Source: Triplophysa rosa (lineage: Eukaryota; Chordata; Actinopteri; Cypriniformes; Nemacheilidae). Taken from it: 64,000 nt of DNA. The notes beneath the pieces are model-generated. The model was not told where the DNA came from and made no database searches. It was given only the letters and a program-made list of their open reading frames with translations. The DNA lies in the NCBI RefSeq assembly GCF_024868665.1, contig NC_079906.1, positions 11,294,833 through 11,358,832 of the forward strand, in the 5' to 3' direction. Shown here piece by piece: positions 1 through 11,974 of this stretch (position 1 is the stretch's first letter; each line of letters begins with the position of its first letter). The position numbers and the translations under genes are program-made.

Positions 1-1519
1 GGGCCATGCGCTACGTCCGATGAAACGGTCTACAGAAAACTCCACAGGTAACCTGCAATTTTATGTTTCAAACAGAGATGGCGCAAAAGAGGCAAAGTTA
101 TAGAATAGCTTAATTCATACCAACACAATCTCACAGCAATTCGTGACAGTATAAATCCGTACAATCTCATTCATATGTTTAAGTATAATCTGCCTTCACG
201 CAGGTGATGGTTAGGTTTAGGGGTGGGGTTTCAGTATTGCATTTTTCTACTAATAGTATGTTTTTGTACAAAAAATATAAATTCCACCTCGTAAAATTCC
301 CACGAGATCAGGCTGGTCGCACTATTCAAAATGAACTATTCAAATTTTAACAAGGCAAAGAGATCATTAAAGAAAATGCCATTTTCCTTCTACTGTACAT
401 TCAAGTTACTCTGTAATCAACGTTAAAAATTAAGTTTAAGCACATGTTATGGGTCAACTACCCCTATATAAATGGTGGTATATAAACTATAGTATATGGG
501 GCTGATGCTTATCAGAGACAAATCTTATAATGTTTTCTAACTTTATTGCATGTTCTTCAGTAGCTGTTTCCTGGAATGTTCAGGGAATGCTTGATGCTGT
601 CAAGCAGCAAGAAAAACATTTAAAGAAGGCTGAAAATGGCTCTCCCCCATACGTGCATGAAAGAAAGGTCATTGGTTGTGTTTTCTAATTTACCAACACT
701 TGTCTGGGGACCTAAAGAGATGGAGATTTCTTTGTTACCAGCCAGTGTAATAATATCCTTATCTCAACCTGGGAAATCTACGGAACCCCTGGTGACCTCA
801 GTCGGCACACTCAAGCCATTACTAGCGGAAGAGTGAAAAATCCACCGCGCTCGTTTCAAATATGATCCCCTCCACGCTCCCTGGTTCCCCTTTTACCAGC
901 AGCATATGAAAAGGCCCTGTGTCTCCTCCTGAATAGCTTATAATAACGTGCTTTAAGAAGCGCAGCCTTACTGCACCCAAAGGAAGCCGCGGAGTGCCTG
1001 GATGTAATATCCATGTATTTTCTGCAAGTAATTAAAGGTCAGTTTGGGTTAGGCTACAGTTGCCTGGCTGGTGAAGTCCCTCATGCGGTCCAAGCGCTCT
1101 TTTTCTTTCATCAGCTTTGATGCTTTGCCAAATGCGATTACATCTTTTTTAAGCCATCTGTTTTCTTGGCACCACCTATGCATAAGTTAAAAATGTATCC
1201 TTATTGCTATTACACCGTCCCAAGTTCATTTCCTTTAATCAAGCTATGGCGTTCGCTCGAGAGCTAATGTTATACAGCTTAAGGTGAATGCGGTTAAATA
1301 GCGATGGTTTGAATTTAGTGTCCCAAAATGATTCAATTACATTTATCAGACCTCCGGCATGAGCGGACTCGACCTCGCATAATATTTTCCGAAGCACTCG
1401 CCGTTTGATCTTAACCCAATTTAACAAGGTCAGATTTCCAACCCTGACTCCTACAAGACTCATCAATACCGTATTTGCCTATAGATTCCCTTGCTGAAAT
1501 GGCCAACCGCACCACGGTG
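1..1519. other. Non-coding DNA, no gene recognised
   Basis: No recognisable protein domain or RNA gene is seen. The 66-codon frame at 636-836 has no recognisable motif and no clear splice sites. The parts around 560-830 and 1000-1470 are mixed-composition, low-repeat sequence with TAATTA-like and CAATT-like cores, as in regulatory DNA. Conservation cannot be judged from one sequence. Confidence 0.5.

Positions 1520-1520
<1 letters not shown>

Positions 1521-1570
<50 letters not shown>
1521..1570. repeat. (CA)n microsatellite
   Basis: An uninterrupted run of about 25 CA units. Frames crossing it on both strands read as alternating His-Thr or Val-Cys and are artefacts. It is long enough to be polymorphic. 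Confidence 0.97.
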
Positions 1571-1572
<2 letters not shown>

Positions 1573-2535
1573 GTCAAAAATGCTCAAACCCATGCACGAC
1601 GCGCATTCACAAACACGCACGCACACTCTCCAGCGTCTGGCAGCAGGTCTGGCTGGCTTCGACTGGCTGCGCCTCACCGCCCTTGTGCAGTGGTGTGCCA
1701 GTTGTGTCTCCCCCCCACTGCTGCGAATGCCACCATCTGGTGAGCCACGTGGACATCATAATCTCCCCTTAATTACATTAGCGCCGCAATCAGTTACTGC
1801 ATTACAAGGCCCGGCGAAGAGCTTTTAAATCTTGGAGGAAATCATAAATAATTGCACTAAGTACCCGGCGCCAGATGTGCATGCCAACTTGGCGGGCATG
1901 AGATAAATAGTCGCCCTGCCGATGACGCCGTTCAATATCGGTGGTTTTTTTTGGACGATGTCATCTTTTTTAGCCTTTGCTCTCTCTGTCTCTCTCTCCC
2001 TCCATCAAACCGTAGTTATTTTGGCTCTCCTTTCAGCTGCTGGCATAAGAAATAGCAAACGCTTAGCGTCATTACCGTTACGCTGCTGGACCTGTTGCTA
2101 GAGTTTTGCAGGAAGAAACGGTCATCGTGGTGACCGATCTGAAGCTGCTGCAACTTTTTTGTTTGGTTTGAATGAGTTTTGGTCATCTGTCATCAATCGG
2201 AATTAAAATGTCAAACGTGCTTTCAAGCATCGCAGGCTTTGTCTTGCGAAACATCCAGTGTTGATTTATTTCACGTCATGTGTTTAATTAAAAATGTGTT
2301 AAACTGCATTCAGATATGAAATTGCATTATTAATGTTCCTCACGATTGCAATTGAATCGGAGGTCAAAATGTGTCTGTGTACCCAGAGGAAAATTGGTCA
2401 AAGGATGCTCTTTCATAGCTCAGTCATATTTCATTTATGTATTTACATTTACTCATTTAGCAGATGCTTTTATCCAAAGTGACTTACAAATGAAAGAGCA
2501 TTTAACATTTTGTCAATAAGCCAACAATAAGTGCA
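1571..2535. other. Non-coding DNA with a CT-rich tract and SINE tail
   Basis: A short CT-rich tract lies at about 1979-2003. Single-copy-looking sequence fills most of the rest. The last 100 bases hold the SINE-tail-like piece annotated separately. No gene is recognised. Confidence 0.45.
2437..2500 (-). repeat. SINE 3' tail fragment, inverted
   Basis: Contains CATTTAGCAGATGCTTTTA followed by TCCAAAGTGACTTACA, a sequence very common in teleost interspersed repeats. Its reverse complement matches the 3' part of the tRNA-derived SINE at 4996-5140 (CGCTTTGAATAAAAACATCTGC there), so this is probably a 5'-truncated minus-strand copy of the same family. The family name is not assigned. Confidence 0.7.
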
Positions 2536-2758
2536 TTAAAGGCGGGGTGTCCGATTTCCGAATTACGCTCGTTTAGACAAAGTCGGGCCGAGTACCAAAA
2601 CAACCTCGTAGCCAATCAGCAGTAAGGTGTACAGTGCACAGGACGGACATTAGTCGAGCCGAGCGCTGACGAAAGCAAAAGATGGGGGTAGGGGTGTGTC
2701 TGTTTTGGTGATTTGAACATCAACAACGGAAAAGAGAAATCGGACACCCCGCCTTTAA
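2536..2758. mobile_element. Non-autonomous hairpin DNA transposon with TTAA target site
   Basis: The ends are inverted repeats: AAAGGCGGGGTGTCCGATTTC at the left (from 2538) and its reverse complement at the right. TTAA lies at both boundaries (2536-2539 and 2755-2758). The interior has no transposase. TTAA target sites are used by piggyBac and Kolobok elements. The superfamily is inferred from the target site alone. Confidence 0.88.
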
Positions 2759-3285
2759 GTAGGACCATAGATGAACAACCCTGTAACTTCATTTTTAAGA
2801 TTTTTCCTTATAGAGAAGTAAAACTCATGTTTTCTCTATGGCTGCGTGTGTGGCTTCATCTGCAAACCTTTCACAGTTCACTGACACAATTGACAAATAC
2901 AAGCTGAAGTCATTTCCAGTCGAAATGCAAACTTAATTTCGAGCTACAGCAGAGTTAAAGGGGAGTTATCTTGACAAATGATCAATTATACTGTAAACAA
3001 TTGTCTTGCTAATTGCATTCTTATCGCTCAGTTTGCTAATTGCTCAGATTAACGACAAATATCCAAATTCGCCACTTGTCATTTTTAAAGTCCTCCTGAA
3101 CTATAATGTCTGGCAAGAAGCAGCACGGAGAATGATTCATTGGATCTGAATCACCCGATTCACAATTATTCGCTTATTGTGAAAACACAAACGGCTGCGG
3201 CATTTATCATATTCAAATGAGGCGCTAAAATAAATGATGCCTGGGTAGGAGGTGCAGACTGCGTTTGGCATTTGAGAGAGAGGAA
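2759..3285. other. Non-coding DNA, nothing specific seen
   Basis: AT-rich single-copy-looking sequence with several TAATTG and ATTAAC-type motifs around 2990-3070. No gene, RNA or repeat is recognised. Confidence 0.45.
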
Positions 3286-3319
3286 AAAGAAAGATAGAAA
3301 GAAAGAAAGAAAGAAAGAT
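3286..3319. repeat. (GAAA)n-type microsatellite
   Basis: About eight GAAA/GATA units in a purine-rich strand that begins with a short GA run near 3273. Confidence 0.9.
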
Positions 3320-3663
3320 ATGCCAGGTGTGTGAAGGCCCCTCTGGTACTTTGTCTCTATGATGGAGAAAGTGATGTTGACCTGCCTTGTGTCTGTTTTT
3401 AATCAACAAGAACAATGTGCCTCTCAATTTTTTACTGATCATAGTAATTTGTATAAAATATAGACAATATGCTTGTGTACATTCTTATCAAAAGGAAATT
3501 GCAATTGCAGCCATTTATGGTGTTTTCATTTTTAAAATAATTTTATGACAATGACATATTCGATTATGGTCAGGGTGTGGGTTAGAATTAGTGTAGTAAT
3601 AACAATTAGCTGATTATAAAAACAATGGTATACAACGTAAACATGTTTCTATGTGAGTATGAG
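3320..3663. other. Non-coding DNA, nothing specific seen
   Basis: AT-rich sequence between two microsatellites. No gene or repeat is recognised. Confidence 0.4.
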
Positions 3664-3697
3664 TATGTGTGTGTGTGTGTGCGTGTGTGTGTGTGTC
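3664..3697. repeat. (GT)n microsatellite, interrupted
   Basis: About 16 GT units with one C interruption. Confidence 0.9.
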
Positions 3698-4995
3698 TGA
3701 CCACATAGGCACTTTACCTCGTCTCATTTGCTTTCATTCCAGCCTGAGCCTTGTTAGAATAAAAACCAGAGGGGGTTGACGATGGTGAATTCCAGGTATT
3801 GACTAAATATATCTTTTCATTTATCATAATTTCTCCTTCCCACTTTGTCGCAGCTTCACTGTTTAAGGAAGATGGATGACACAAGATGTTGTCTTGCCTT
3901 TCAGACTCTTTCTGCTCGGGTAAGTGTGTCCAATGCAGAATTATTTTGCCAGTTTATTACTCTCCAGTAAGCGGCTGTCACTGTGTTCCCACTCGTGTCA
4001 CTTCCTGTTCGAGCCCGTGTAAGGGCTTATCTGAGTGGCGTTAGCTGTCAGATGGCTTGTCAGCCATTGTGGCTCTATGGAAACGTAGTTGCGACGGATT
4101 CCAATTGTAAATCAGCATGTAGATGGGGTGTGCTTTTAAATTATTGTGTTTTTCGGGTCTCTGGGGGGCTTTATGTTTTTCTGGCTCTGTGCTTATGAAA
4201 ATAGACAGTTATTTTTAGCAAACACTGAAATCAATAATTCTCATCTATCACAATATCGAGGTGTGTAGAGGCGGATGTTTAACAGCTTTGTGCAGTTGGT
4301 ATATTGTAAAGTGTAATACTGATTTGCAAATGCAGTGCATTAAGGTGTCAATCATAAATGACAGGTGAGCAAATAAATGAATATCGCTGTAGAGACGCCA
4401 TCCGCTATCAAAACTGTATCAACAGGCGAACGTTTTACAAACAAATACTTTACACTCTCACGCTTGTATGCTCAATGTCGAGTCTGGAGAGAGAGAGAGA
4501 CAATGTTGCCCTTAAATCCCCCCAGTATACCCCAGTCTCCGTCGCACCGTGCCACAAGGGCGGCCATTAATATCAGGAGGGGACAATTCCCCCGGTGCTG
4601 TGACTTATGAGAGGGGGTCTTGCACGGCACTGTGACACAGACCCTGCTGGAGTGGAGAGTTGTGGAAAGCGCTGACTTCCTCATAAACCAGAGATGAAGC
4701 CCAACCATCTGCTGCAGCGCTACTTACCTTCAAGCTTTGGACTTACTGTTATATATAATACTTCATCATAGAGCAGCCCTACAGTCAGCAGTTCACCGCG
4801 TATTCAACTTTGTGAACTTTTAATTGAACTTCTAGCAGTTTTTGGAGTGCACCTGTTTCTCTTGGAAGGTCGGTGACTGCGGCGCTTCACTATGTGTGCA
4901 GGAGAAAAAGTTAAGGAATGCATAAACAAGGTCTATGGAGGTTGTGGCCTGTGTTGTTTTTATGATATTGGGAAAACAAAGGGGTGAATAAAACT
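3698..4995. other. Non-coding DNA, possible regulatory sequence
   Basis: Short frames here lack recognisable motifs and look like chance. A short GA run lies at 4487-4501. The stretch 4500-4740 is GC-richer and low-repeat and could be conserved non-coding DNA, but nothing in the sequence proves it. Confidence 0.35.
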
Positions 4996-5140
4996 GTTAT
5001 TGTAGTTTAATTGGTAGAGCATGACTCTGGCAACGCCAACGTCGTGGATTTGGTTCCCAGGGTACATGCAACTAACAAACTGTGTACTTTGTGCACCATG
5101 TCGCTTTGAATAAAAACATCTGCAAATTAATAAAATGTAA
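4996..5140 (+). repeat. tRNA-derived SINE
   Basis: The 5' part is tRNA-like: an A-box-like TTGGTAGAGCATG near 5010, then a degenerate B box (GGATTTGGTTCCCAG near 5046). The 3' part carries TCGCTTTGAATAAAAACATC, the same tail seen inverted at 2437-2500, then an A-rich end. The tRNA part is degenerate and fused to the tail, so this is a SINE and not a tRNA gene. Confidence 0.82.
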
Positions 5141-5667
5141 AACATTACGCAGAGCTAATGAAATCTAATAAAAAAGGCTTTTAAAATGAAATAATACAAA
5201 AAATGTACAAACAATAATATTCTCATATGCAACACACAAATGGAAGACATAAAATGCTTTGTGCCTAGCTTAATTACCATATGTTCAGGATTGCCACCTC
5301 AGAAGTCTCGGACAAAAATGACCCCATTAATTCAAACTGGAAACCAATCCAAAGTATTAGTCATTGAAGGCTTAACTTTACTGTCCCTAATACCTCTGCC
5401 AAAATGCAATCTATTAGCAAATCCAAAAGCGGTAACATTTGGTTGCCATAAATCTATCAACAAAACAGAGACAAACAATGTTGAAAGGAAACACAGTGAC
5501 TTCAAAACAAATGTATAATGTTTGACAGGGTTCAATTAGGCAATTGCATAGCTAATGTGAACTGATGAACGACAATGGGTTTATTTCCCAAAGTACTCTT
5601 CTTTTTCTTTTCATTATGAAATTTTTTCACAAACTATTTAACAATGAAATTACATTACATTACAAAA
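5141..5667. other. AT-rich non-coding DNA
   Basis: The overlapping short frames on the two strands (5240-5518 and 5332-5535) have no recognisable domain. No repeat family is identified. Confidence 0.4.
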
Positions 5668-5708
5668 ATAAAGGTGCTTAAAAGGTTCTTCACAGCGATG
5701 CTATAGAA

Positions 5709-5901
5709 CAGTGGTCACCAACCCTGCTCCTGGAGATCGACCAACCTGCAGACTGCAGCTCCAACCCTGCTTCAGCACACCTGTCTGTAATTATCAAGCA
5801 AACCTGAACACCTTGATTAGATAATTCAGGTGTGTTTGATTGGGGTTAGAGCTGAAATCTTCAGGACGGTAGATCTCCAGGAGCAGGGTTGGTGACCACT
5901 G
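5709..5901. mobile_element. hAT-type MITE with 8-bp target duplication
   Basis: The termini are long inverted repeats beginning CAGTGGTCACCAACCCTGCT at 5709 and ending in the exact reverse complement at 5901. The 8-bp direct repeat CTATAGAA flanks it (5701-5708 and 5902-5909). CAGNGG ends plus 8-bp duplications are the hAT signature. It is 193 bp long, with no transposase. The exact duplication suggests a fairly recent insertion into the host MITE. Confidence 0.95.
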
Positions 5902-5949
5902 CTATAGAAGAACCATTTTTGGTTCCAGAAACAACCATTTAGTCAAAAA

Positions 5950-6303
5950 GCGCTTTTCCACCATCGCGCCGAACCGTTCTAAGCATAGTCTGAAATGGTT
6001 ACAGTTATGTTTCCACGTGAGCCTGGTTCGACACGGCACGATTACAAACTGTTCTCGGCTCAGAATTTTCACAATGTTAGACAACCATGCCGAATCGTGC
6101 TAATGAATGCGCGCAGAGCCGTTATAGCTCAGTCTCTTGTGTTACCGAGGCAGCGCGTGACTCGTTTGTGTTTACATTCTAAAAATTTCCATTATCAGCC
6201 CTGCGGTGGAAAATGAAACCATTTACGTACCGGCTGGCATAGATCGGCACGGAGTGGAACAATTAAGCAACGAGAACGATTCGGCGCGATGGTGGAAAAG
6301 TGC
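5950..6303. mobile_element. Palindromic non-autonomous element inside MITE
   Basis: The inverted ends are GCGCTTTTCCACCATCGCGC at 5950 and its near-exact complement at 6303 (CACCATCGCGCCGAAYCGTTC is shared further in). It interrupts the host repeat between AGTCAAA and TCAAAGG, so TCAAA is repeated on both sides, though an exact duplication length is unclear. Superfamily not assigned. The 73-codon frame inside is not a transposase. Confidence 0.85.
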
Positions 6304-6588
6304 TCAAAGGTTCTTTAAAGAACCATCTCTTTCCTTTGTATAACCTGAAGAACCTTTTATCGCTACAAAGAAACAGAAAGAATGTTTTGGATGTTAAAGG
6401 TTCTTTATGGAACCATTTGGACAAAAAAGGTTCTTCTGTGGCATCAAGAAGCACCTTTATGTCCTACAAAATTAGTCACTGTGCATAAGTTATGAGTCAT
6501 TATGTAAATTTCCTGCACACTCATTGGATAGGAACACATTAATGATTCAAATCTTTCCATTGCATCTAACAATTTTACATACACAAAT

Positions 6589-6825
6589 GGTGCTTCAAAA
6601 GCTTCTTCGATGCCAAAGAAGAACCTTTTGGTTCCATAAAGAACCTTTAACATCTGAAGAACCTTTCTGTTTCCCAAAAGATTCTTTTGTCTTCAGATTA
6701 TAAAAAGTAAGAAAGAGCTGGTTCTTTAAAGAACCATTGACTGAATGGTACTTTGTTGGACCAAAAATGATTCTTCTATGGCACAGCTGTGAAGAACCTT
6801 TTAAGCACCTTAATTTTTAAGAATG
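6589..6825. mobile_element. Second copy of GGTTCTT-rich hairpin MITE
   Basis: Starts GGTGCTTC and ends AAGCACCTTAATTTTTAAGA. It shares GGTTCCATAAAGAACCTTTA and GGTTCTTTAAAGAACC with 5668-6460. It is uninterrupted and shows the ancestral size of the family, about 235 bp. Confidence 0.85.
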
Positions 6826-8600
6826 TACGGTTCAAATGTAGATCAAATGTAGCTGATGAACTAACATTGCGTCAATACTGTAACATTGTAAAATAAACCG
6901 ATGCATGAACTCGCACAGAAACAGTCGCACACACAAACCCACCCGCTCGCACTCTCCGCACCCCTCTTCCCAAACTCTCCCAATATCTTCCCCACGGCAT
7001 TGTGTTATTTCCATTATTATTAATATCTGCCAGTTTAATTTTCAGCCCTGTCATAACGTGACAGCCTAAATGACTAGAGACAATCGCTTATTGATAACTT
7101 TCCCAGCAAACCTGCCACTGGAGCCAGCTGATCAGACCAGTCTCTCACGCTGCGGGCGTCTCACATGGTTGAGATAATGGGCCACTGCTCCCATGCTGAA
7201 ACAGATTGAATGTGCAGTCAGTCACTGTCTTCCTGAATCATACTTCAGTCTATCAGACAGACAGACTCGGATTATCATTTTACAGACGTGGGGGAAGGAG
7301 GAGGGAAAGGACGAGAGAGAAAGATACGGTTGTGTTATGTCATTCAATTTTGCGTTCGTCTCGATTTTACATTTAAGCACCCCGGCCCACAACATCAGCC
7401 CGCGGCTCGGAACGAAGCGTTAACCGACGTTTCCATACTCGCTATTCGATTCCTGCCAAGAACTCTTGATTCATGATGAATGTCTTTCTCTGTCGAGTAT
7501 CCTGTCACTCAGATTTCTCTGCTATGATTGCAGACATTACATCACCTCTGTCAAAATCAAAGTTAACAGATCGGGCGTCAATAGGAGACCATTCACACTC
7601 TGAGTCAGTGTCAAACCTGAGAGCCCAAATGACACTTGGATAGACGTTTTTACAGCAGCACGGGTCCAAACGTGTCAGTCTAAACAGTCGACCGGGCTGG
7701 ACGTATATATGTTTCCGCTGGTCTGACGACTGTGGTAATGTACTTTCTGCCAGGCAGACGTCTTCCAAGTTTGTCAAAACTTACACACGAGAAAACCCCT
7801 GATAAAAGATAAATAAATGGATAAATAAGCAGACAGTCTGATGTAGTCTTAGCTGAAATCCAGGGGAAGTTTTTTTGTTTTGTTTTACCACAGCACACAT
7901 CAAAAAAAAAAGAAGGGATTAATAATACATTAGGATAACCAGACTGAGAGAGGATAGACATTAGGATAGAACCAGACTGCATGAATTGAATAAACCAAGA
8001 GCGATACTGTAGAGTGAAAACAACAACAAAAAATTACTTATAAAACTACACCTCGGCCTACTATAGACCTACTGTATTGGATGTTTGAAGGAGTCACCAT
8101 GGCGACTGGTACTGCTGTACTTTACTGTCTGTCAGGTTCTTCATTATGAAAGAGCGAGGTTTCTCATTGGAGAGCCGAGAGGAGCTATGAGAGAGAAAAT
8201 AATTGGCACGGAGGTGTAAAATTCCCCCCTGTTCAATGCCAGCTGTTTAAAATATGGATGGTGTTGTTTTGGTTTGTTGGATTCTGTTGGGGGTGCGCAG
8301 CATATTACTCTGACCTCTTAAAGCACACTGAAAAAGTAAACAAAACTTTGGTGCGCTTATGTCAGCTGAAGAAATTACAGAGTAGGTTTTGAGAAAACTG
8401 ACTTCTGGTAGTTAAAGCTGCAGGTTTTTACACCAAAGGCTGTACCAACTTAGAACTTAGCTCGCAATACTGAGCAGCTTGTAAGAACTTAGAAACAATT
8501 TTGTCAATTTGATGAATTTGGAGAAGGGCAAAGTACAATGGGCAACAATATACTAAAAAAAGTGTAACAATATAGCCTACTATGTGTAACGATAAAAATA
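6826..8600. other. Non-coding DNA
   Basis: No gene is recognised; the many short frames overlap one another on both strands. The stretch 7060-7500 is low-repeat and mixed in composition, and might be regulatory. 7860-7920 holds T- and A-rich runs. Confidence 0.4.
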
Positions 8601-8860
8601 TATATATTATTTCAGTGTTATGGCAAATTGTTTTACCTGCAGTTAAGTATATGTTTTTTTTTCAACACTGTAAATTTTACAGAATTTTTTGAAATACAGT
8701 CAAAAACCATCAAATTGCAGAAAAAGTTGGCAAATTTACAAGAAAAACAGGGGAAAACATGTAATTTTACACTATTTTTTTATTATACAGAATATTTCTG
8801 GTGTCCTGTTTTTGACAGGGTTTTTTATGTGTACGTTTACTGCTAAAAGTTGTTTTTTAG
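8600..8860. repeat. AT-rich interspersed repeat, TTTTACAGAA-like motifs
   Basis: Runs of TGTAAATTTTACAGA and complementary motifs suggest a decayed hairpin repeat of the CACTGTAAAAAAT type seen in cyprinids. No clean ends could be defined. Confidence 0.4.
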
Positions 8861-10019
8861 GGTTTACTATGTAGCTTTTTATTAACTCTTAATTTTTTGT
8901 AAAAAAAAATGTTTCAGAGACAAACCTATTCACTTTTTACAAATAGGTTGAATCAAATGTTGGATGTTATCAAGTTCATAACAAATAGTGTTTCCAAAAA
9001 AATGTTAAATTTAAAATGGAAAAAGTTGTAAATTGTTACAGTTTAGGAATAAATCCATTATTTGAATTTTATTTAGTAAATGTTGTAAATATCACAAATA
9101 TTGTGATACTATTTTGAACCCAGTATTGTGCATTGTATCAAATCGTGAGCTGTATGTGTCTTCACACCGCTGTTTTATGTCATTTTGTGCTTCACTGGTC
9201 TCTAAAACATGCTCACTTATAATACTTTCTTGAAAAGAAAAGGTAATTTCACATTTGCTTAGACACAACCCAAATTTAGTGCAATGTGGTTTTGCAAATC
9301 TTTTAGGTCTCAATAGATATCACACAGGGTAGGATCTACATACAGTATAAAGAAACAGCAAACCCAGATGTCATCAAAAAGCAGCACGATGCACTTTGGC
9401 TGTTCATTGGCTGGCTTTGCCACACCATTACACTTATCTTCATGTGCCTGATTTGATTCTCTTCTCTCATTCACATCCCTTTGTTAAGTCGTGCATAAAT
9501 GCATAGATAACAAAATTATTAAATTAAAGGGAAGGCCCTTGACGTTTTTCACTGTCGCCTTAAATCATGCATGAACGTGCTAATTATCCAGGCAAGGCTA
9601 AGAAGGGCCCATCACGACTGCTTTAAATCCAATAAACGTCCTGACCCGATCATTAGAATTGACCATCTATCAGGGCCATCGAGTTGCACATTGTCGTTAA
9701 CCGCCGCTTATAATCCTTCTTGATCAGCACTAATTACAGATAGTGGGAGTGAGTGACCAATATTTTCAGTAAGAAGCTTAGATGTTTCTGGCTTTTAGCA
9801 TCACAAAGCAAAGGAGACCCCTCGGGTTGGGGATGTTGGTGGTCGTCACACCTTTCTGCTTAAAAAGAAATTCTGGGAGGCTTGTATTTTTATGCAATAG
9901 GAAACAAGCTCAGTAGTGTCTGGTTATAGTAGTTGTTACTTCTTCCTTAATGTGAATGCATGTCTTGATCAGTTTATGTGTGAAACAGAGAATCCATCTT
10001 CAAAATGCTTAGAGGATAG
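8861..10019. other. Non-coding DNA with a candidate conserved block at 9520-9750
   Basis: 8861-9330 is AT-rich. 9520-9750 is better balanced, contains ATGCATGAACGTGCTAATTATC and other ATTA cores, and lacks recognisable repeats, which fits a developmental enhancer. This is a composition argument only. Confidence 0.35.
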
Positions 10020-10274
10020 TTAAAGGACAAAAATGCTGTGATCATTTATTCACCTGCATAATGACCCTTTCTTCTTCTGCAGAACACGATATACGGAAGA
10101 TATTTTGAGAAATGTCCCAGTGGTTTTGTGTCCATACAGCAATGTTGTTGGGTTAGCAACGTTCCTCAATCTTCTATTGTGTTCTGCAGAAGAAAGAATG
10201 TCATAAAGGTTTGAAATGACATGAGGGTGAGTAAATGACGAACGTATTTTCATTTTTGTGCGAACTATGCCTTG
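10020..10274. mobile_element. TTAA hairpin MITE, copy 1 (Angel-like)
   Basis: Starts TTAAAGGACAAAAATG. It carries the paired inner motifs TTCTTCTGCAGAACAC and GTGTTCTGCAGAAGAA and ends with GAGGGTGAGTAAATGACG and a degraded terminus. The whole unit is a long imperfect palindrome with no coding capacity. The family resembles the Angel hairpin elements of zebrafish; the name is a recollection, not a search result. Confidence 0.85.
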
Positions 10275-11974
10275 AATTCAATTCTAGTGTTTACTTAAAG
10301 CATTTTCTAAATATACATACTGCACATTAAAATCAATGTAAAAGTTTCTAGGTCACATTCTATTACGTAAAGGGAATTATATATTACAAATAAATAGGAA
10401 TGAATCAAATAAATAGGAATTCATTTTCTATCCTGTGATTAATTTGTTATATGCATATCTGTTTTAGTTATAGGTATAACTAATATAGTTCCTCTGAATA
10501 TTTAATGGTAACACTTTGATCTACATCTTAGCTGAGTGCACATATTAATATTCCAGATTCTAAACCTCATAAGGAATCATTACCACAGAAAAACAAAAAT
10601 GTCACATCAAACACCAAACTTGCTGATCTAAAACTAGCAAACACTTGAATAAACCCTGACTAGCAAACATTAAAGGACCGCATGTGACCTGTTCCTATAG
10701 ACCGCCTAATTAACTGAATTACATTCCTTAAGGCTAGAAGGGCGATCATACAAACAAACTGTGGTTTCTATAATGATTCCTGCAGTGGTGGAAGCCGACA
10801 TTCTGCTAACAATCCTGCGGGTCTGGCTCTTGCCTCGCTGACTGGCAACCCCAGGGCCTCACAATGCAAACAACAACAGAAACAGCTGCAGCAGCAACAA
10901 CAACAACAAAGTCTTGTCCTCATTTACCCTCCAGCTGGATTTGTGCTCTCAATGTATTAGGGCCATTAGCATCCCAGTTATTTGTATAACGTTTGCGGGT
11001 GACGATATTTCGCAAGGCATTACAAACGAAATAACGGAAAACAACAGGGCCGAGCCTTGCGCTCATTCGAGGGCCACCAAATCGGCCGTCACCACACTAA
11101 AAATCCCCTGCCAGCATATGTTGTCTGACCTGGTTTTATTGGCTCTCGATTGGGCTTGAGGTCACATTAGACACTCCGCAGTTCTACCGCAAACACCCCG
11201 AGGAATGCACGGGTGGCACGCGGCGGGATTCCGCACACAATCCGGCTTTCATTTCACGCGAGGGCACAAATCCTCGTTCATCCCAGCCTCTTTCCCTTCA
11301 TAATCACATAATAAAACCTATGAAATCATATGCGCACAAGACTTGTTTCATTATGTGACTTGAACAAGTTTTATTGATCACCACAATGTGAAACTCTCAA
11401 CCTCATTTATTTTGGCTCTGTGGTTAATCGCAAATCGTCCACATGTGCAAGTCGAACAAATGTCAGACGGGGTTCATTTATATAACACAGGGAGGAAGGA
11501 GAAGCTCGGAGTGTGGGTTATTGTAGGTAAGTATGAAGTGTGAAATAGGAAACAATGGTCACGCCGTGTCTGTGACTTCACAAGAGGACCCCTCTGAGGT
11601 TTTCCGGATTGTGAAAATCCACATATCTCTGTCTTCCTTTCCTCTTCCTTAGAAACACTTAGGCGGCACACCATTCTTCTCCGCCTTTGAGCATTGTTCA
11701 CGCTCTTTCTGCCGAACGCTTGAAAGCACCCCATTTTTCACTCGGCCACTTCCTCGTGGGACCCCGGCCCAGAGAGCAGCAAGCAGTGGATATGTTTTAT
11801 TGGACTGTTGCTGACAAATAAATCTAAATATGTATTTTGGTCATGCTTGTAGGCAGGCGGTGTCCTTTGGGGGTAGAGGTGGGTGATTATCAGCCATAAA
11901 TAAAAGTAGCAGGTCATTCACATGTGCATGCTTTTAAAAAGGAGAGAGAATTTTCCATGTGTGTATTCCAAGTC
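10275..11974. other. Non-coding DNA with CAA/CAG-rich tract
   Basis: A CAACAACAG / CAGCAGCAACAAC tract lies at about 10869-10910. 10660-11330 is low-repeat and GC-richer and may include regulatory sequence. No exon is recognised in the 81- or 86-codon frames. Confidence 0.4.

Larger units (their letters stand above)
5668..6460. mobile_element. GGTTCTT-rich hairpin MITE interrupted by two insertions
   Basis: The left end ATAAAGGTGCTTAAAAGGTT and the right end (AAGCACCTTTAT at 6449-6460) are inverted repeats. The interior is rich in AAAGGTTCTTTAAAGAACC units. Two other elements (5709-5901 and 5950-6303) sit inside it. Without them and the 8-bp duplication the host is about 240 bp, close to the related copy at 6589-6825. 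It has no coding capacity. Confidence 0.85.

Noticed and set aside
1411..1828. Open frames on both strands across the CA repeat
   Set aside because: They are simple translations of a dinucleotide repeat and flanks, with no domain.
4996..5070. tRNA gene
   Set aside because: Box-like motifs exist but the cloverleaf is degenerate and it is fused to a SINE tail.
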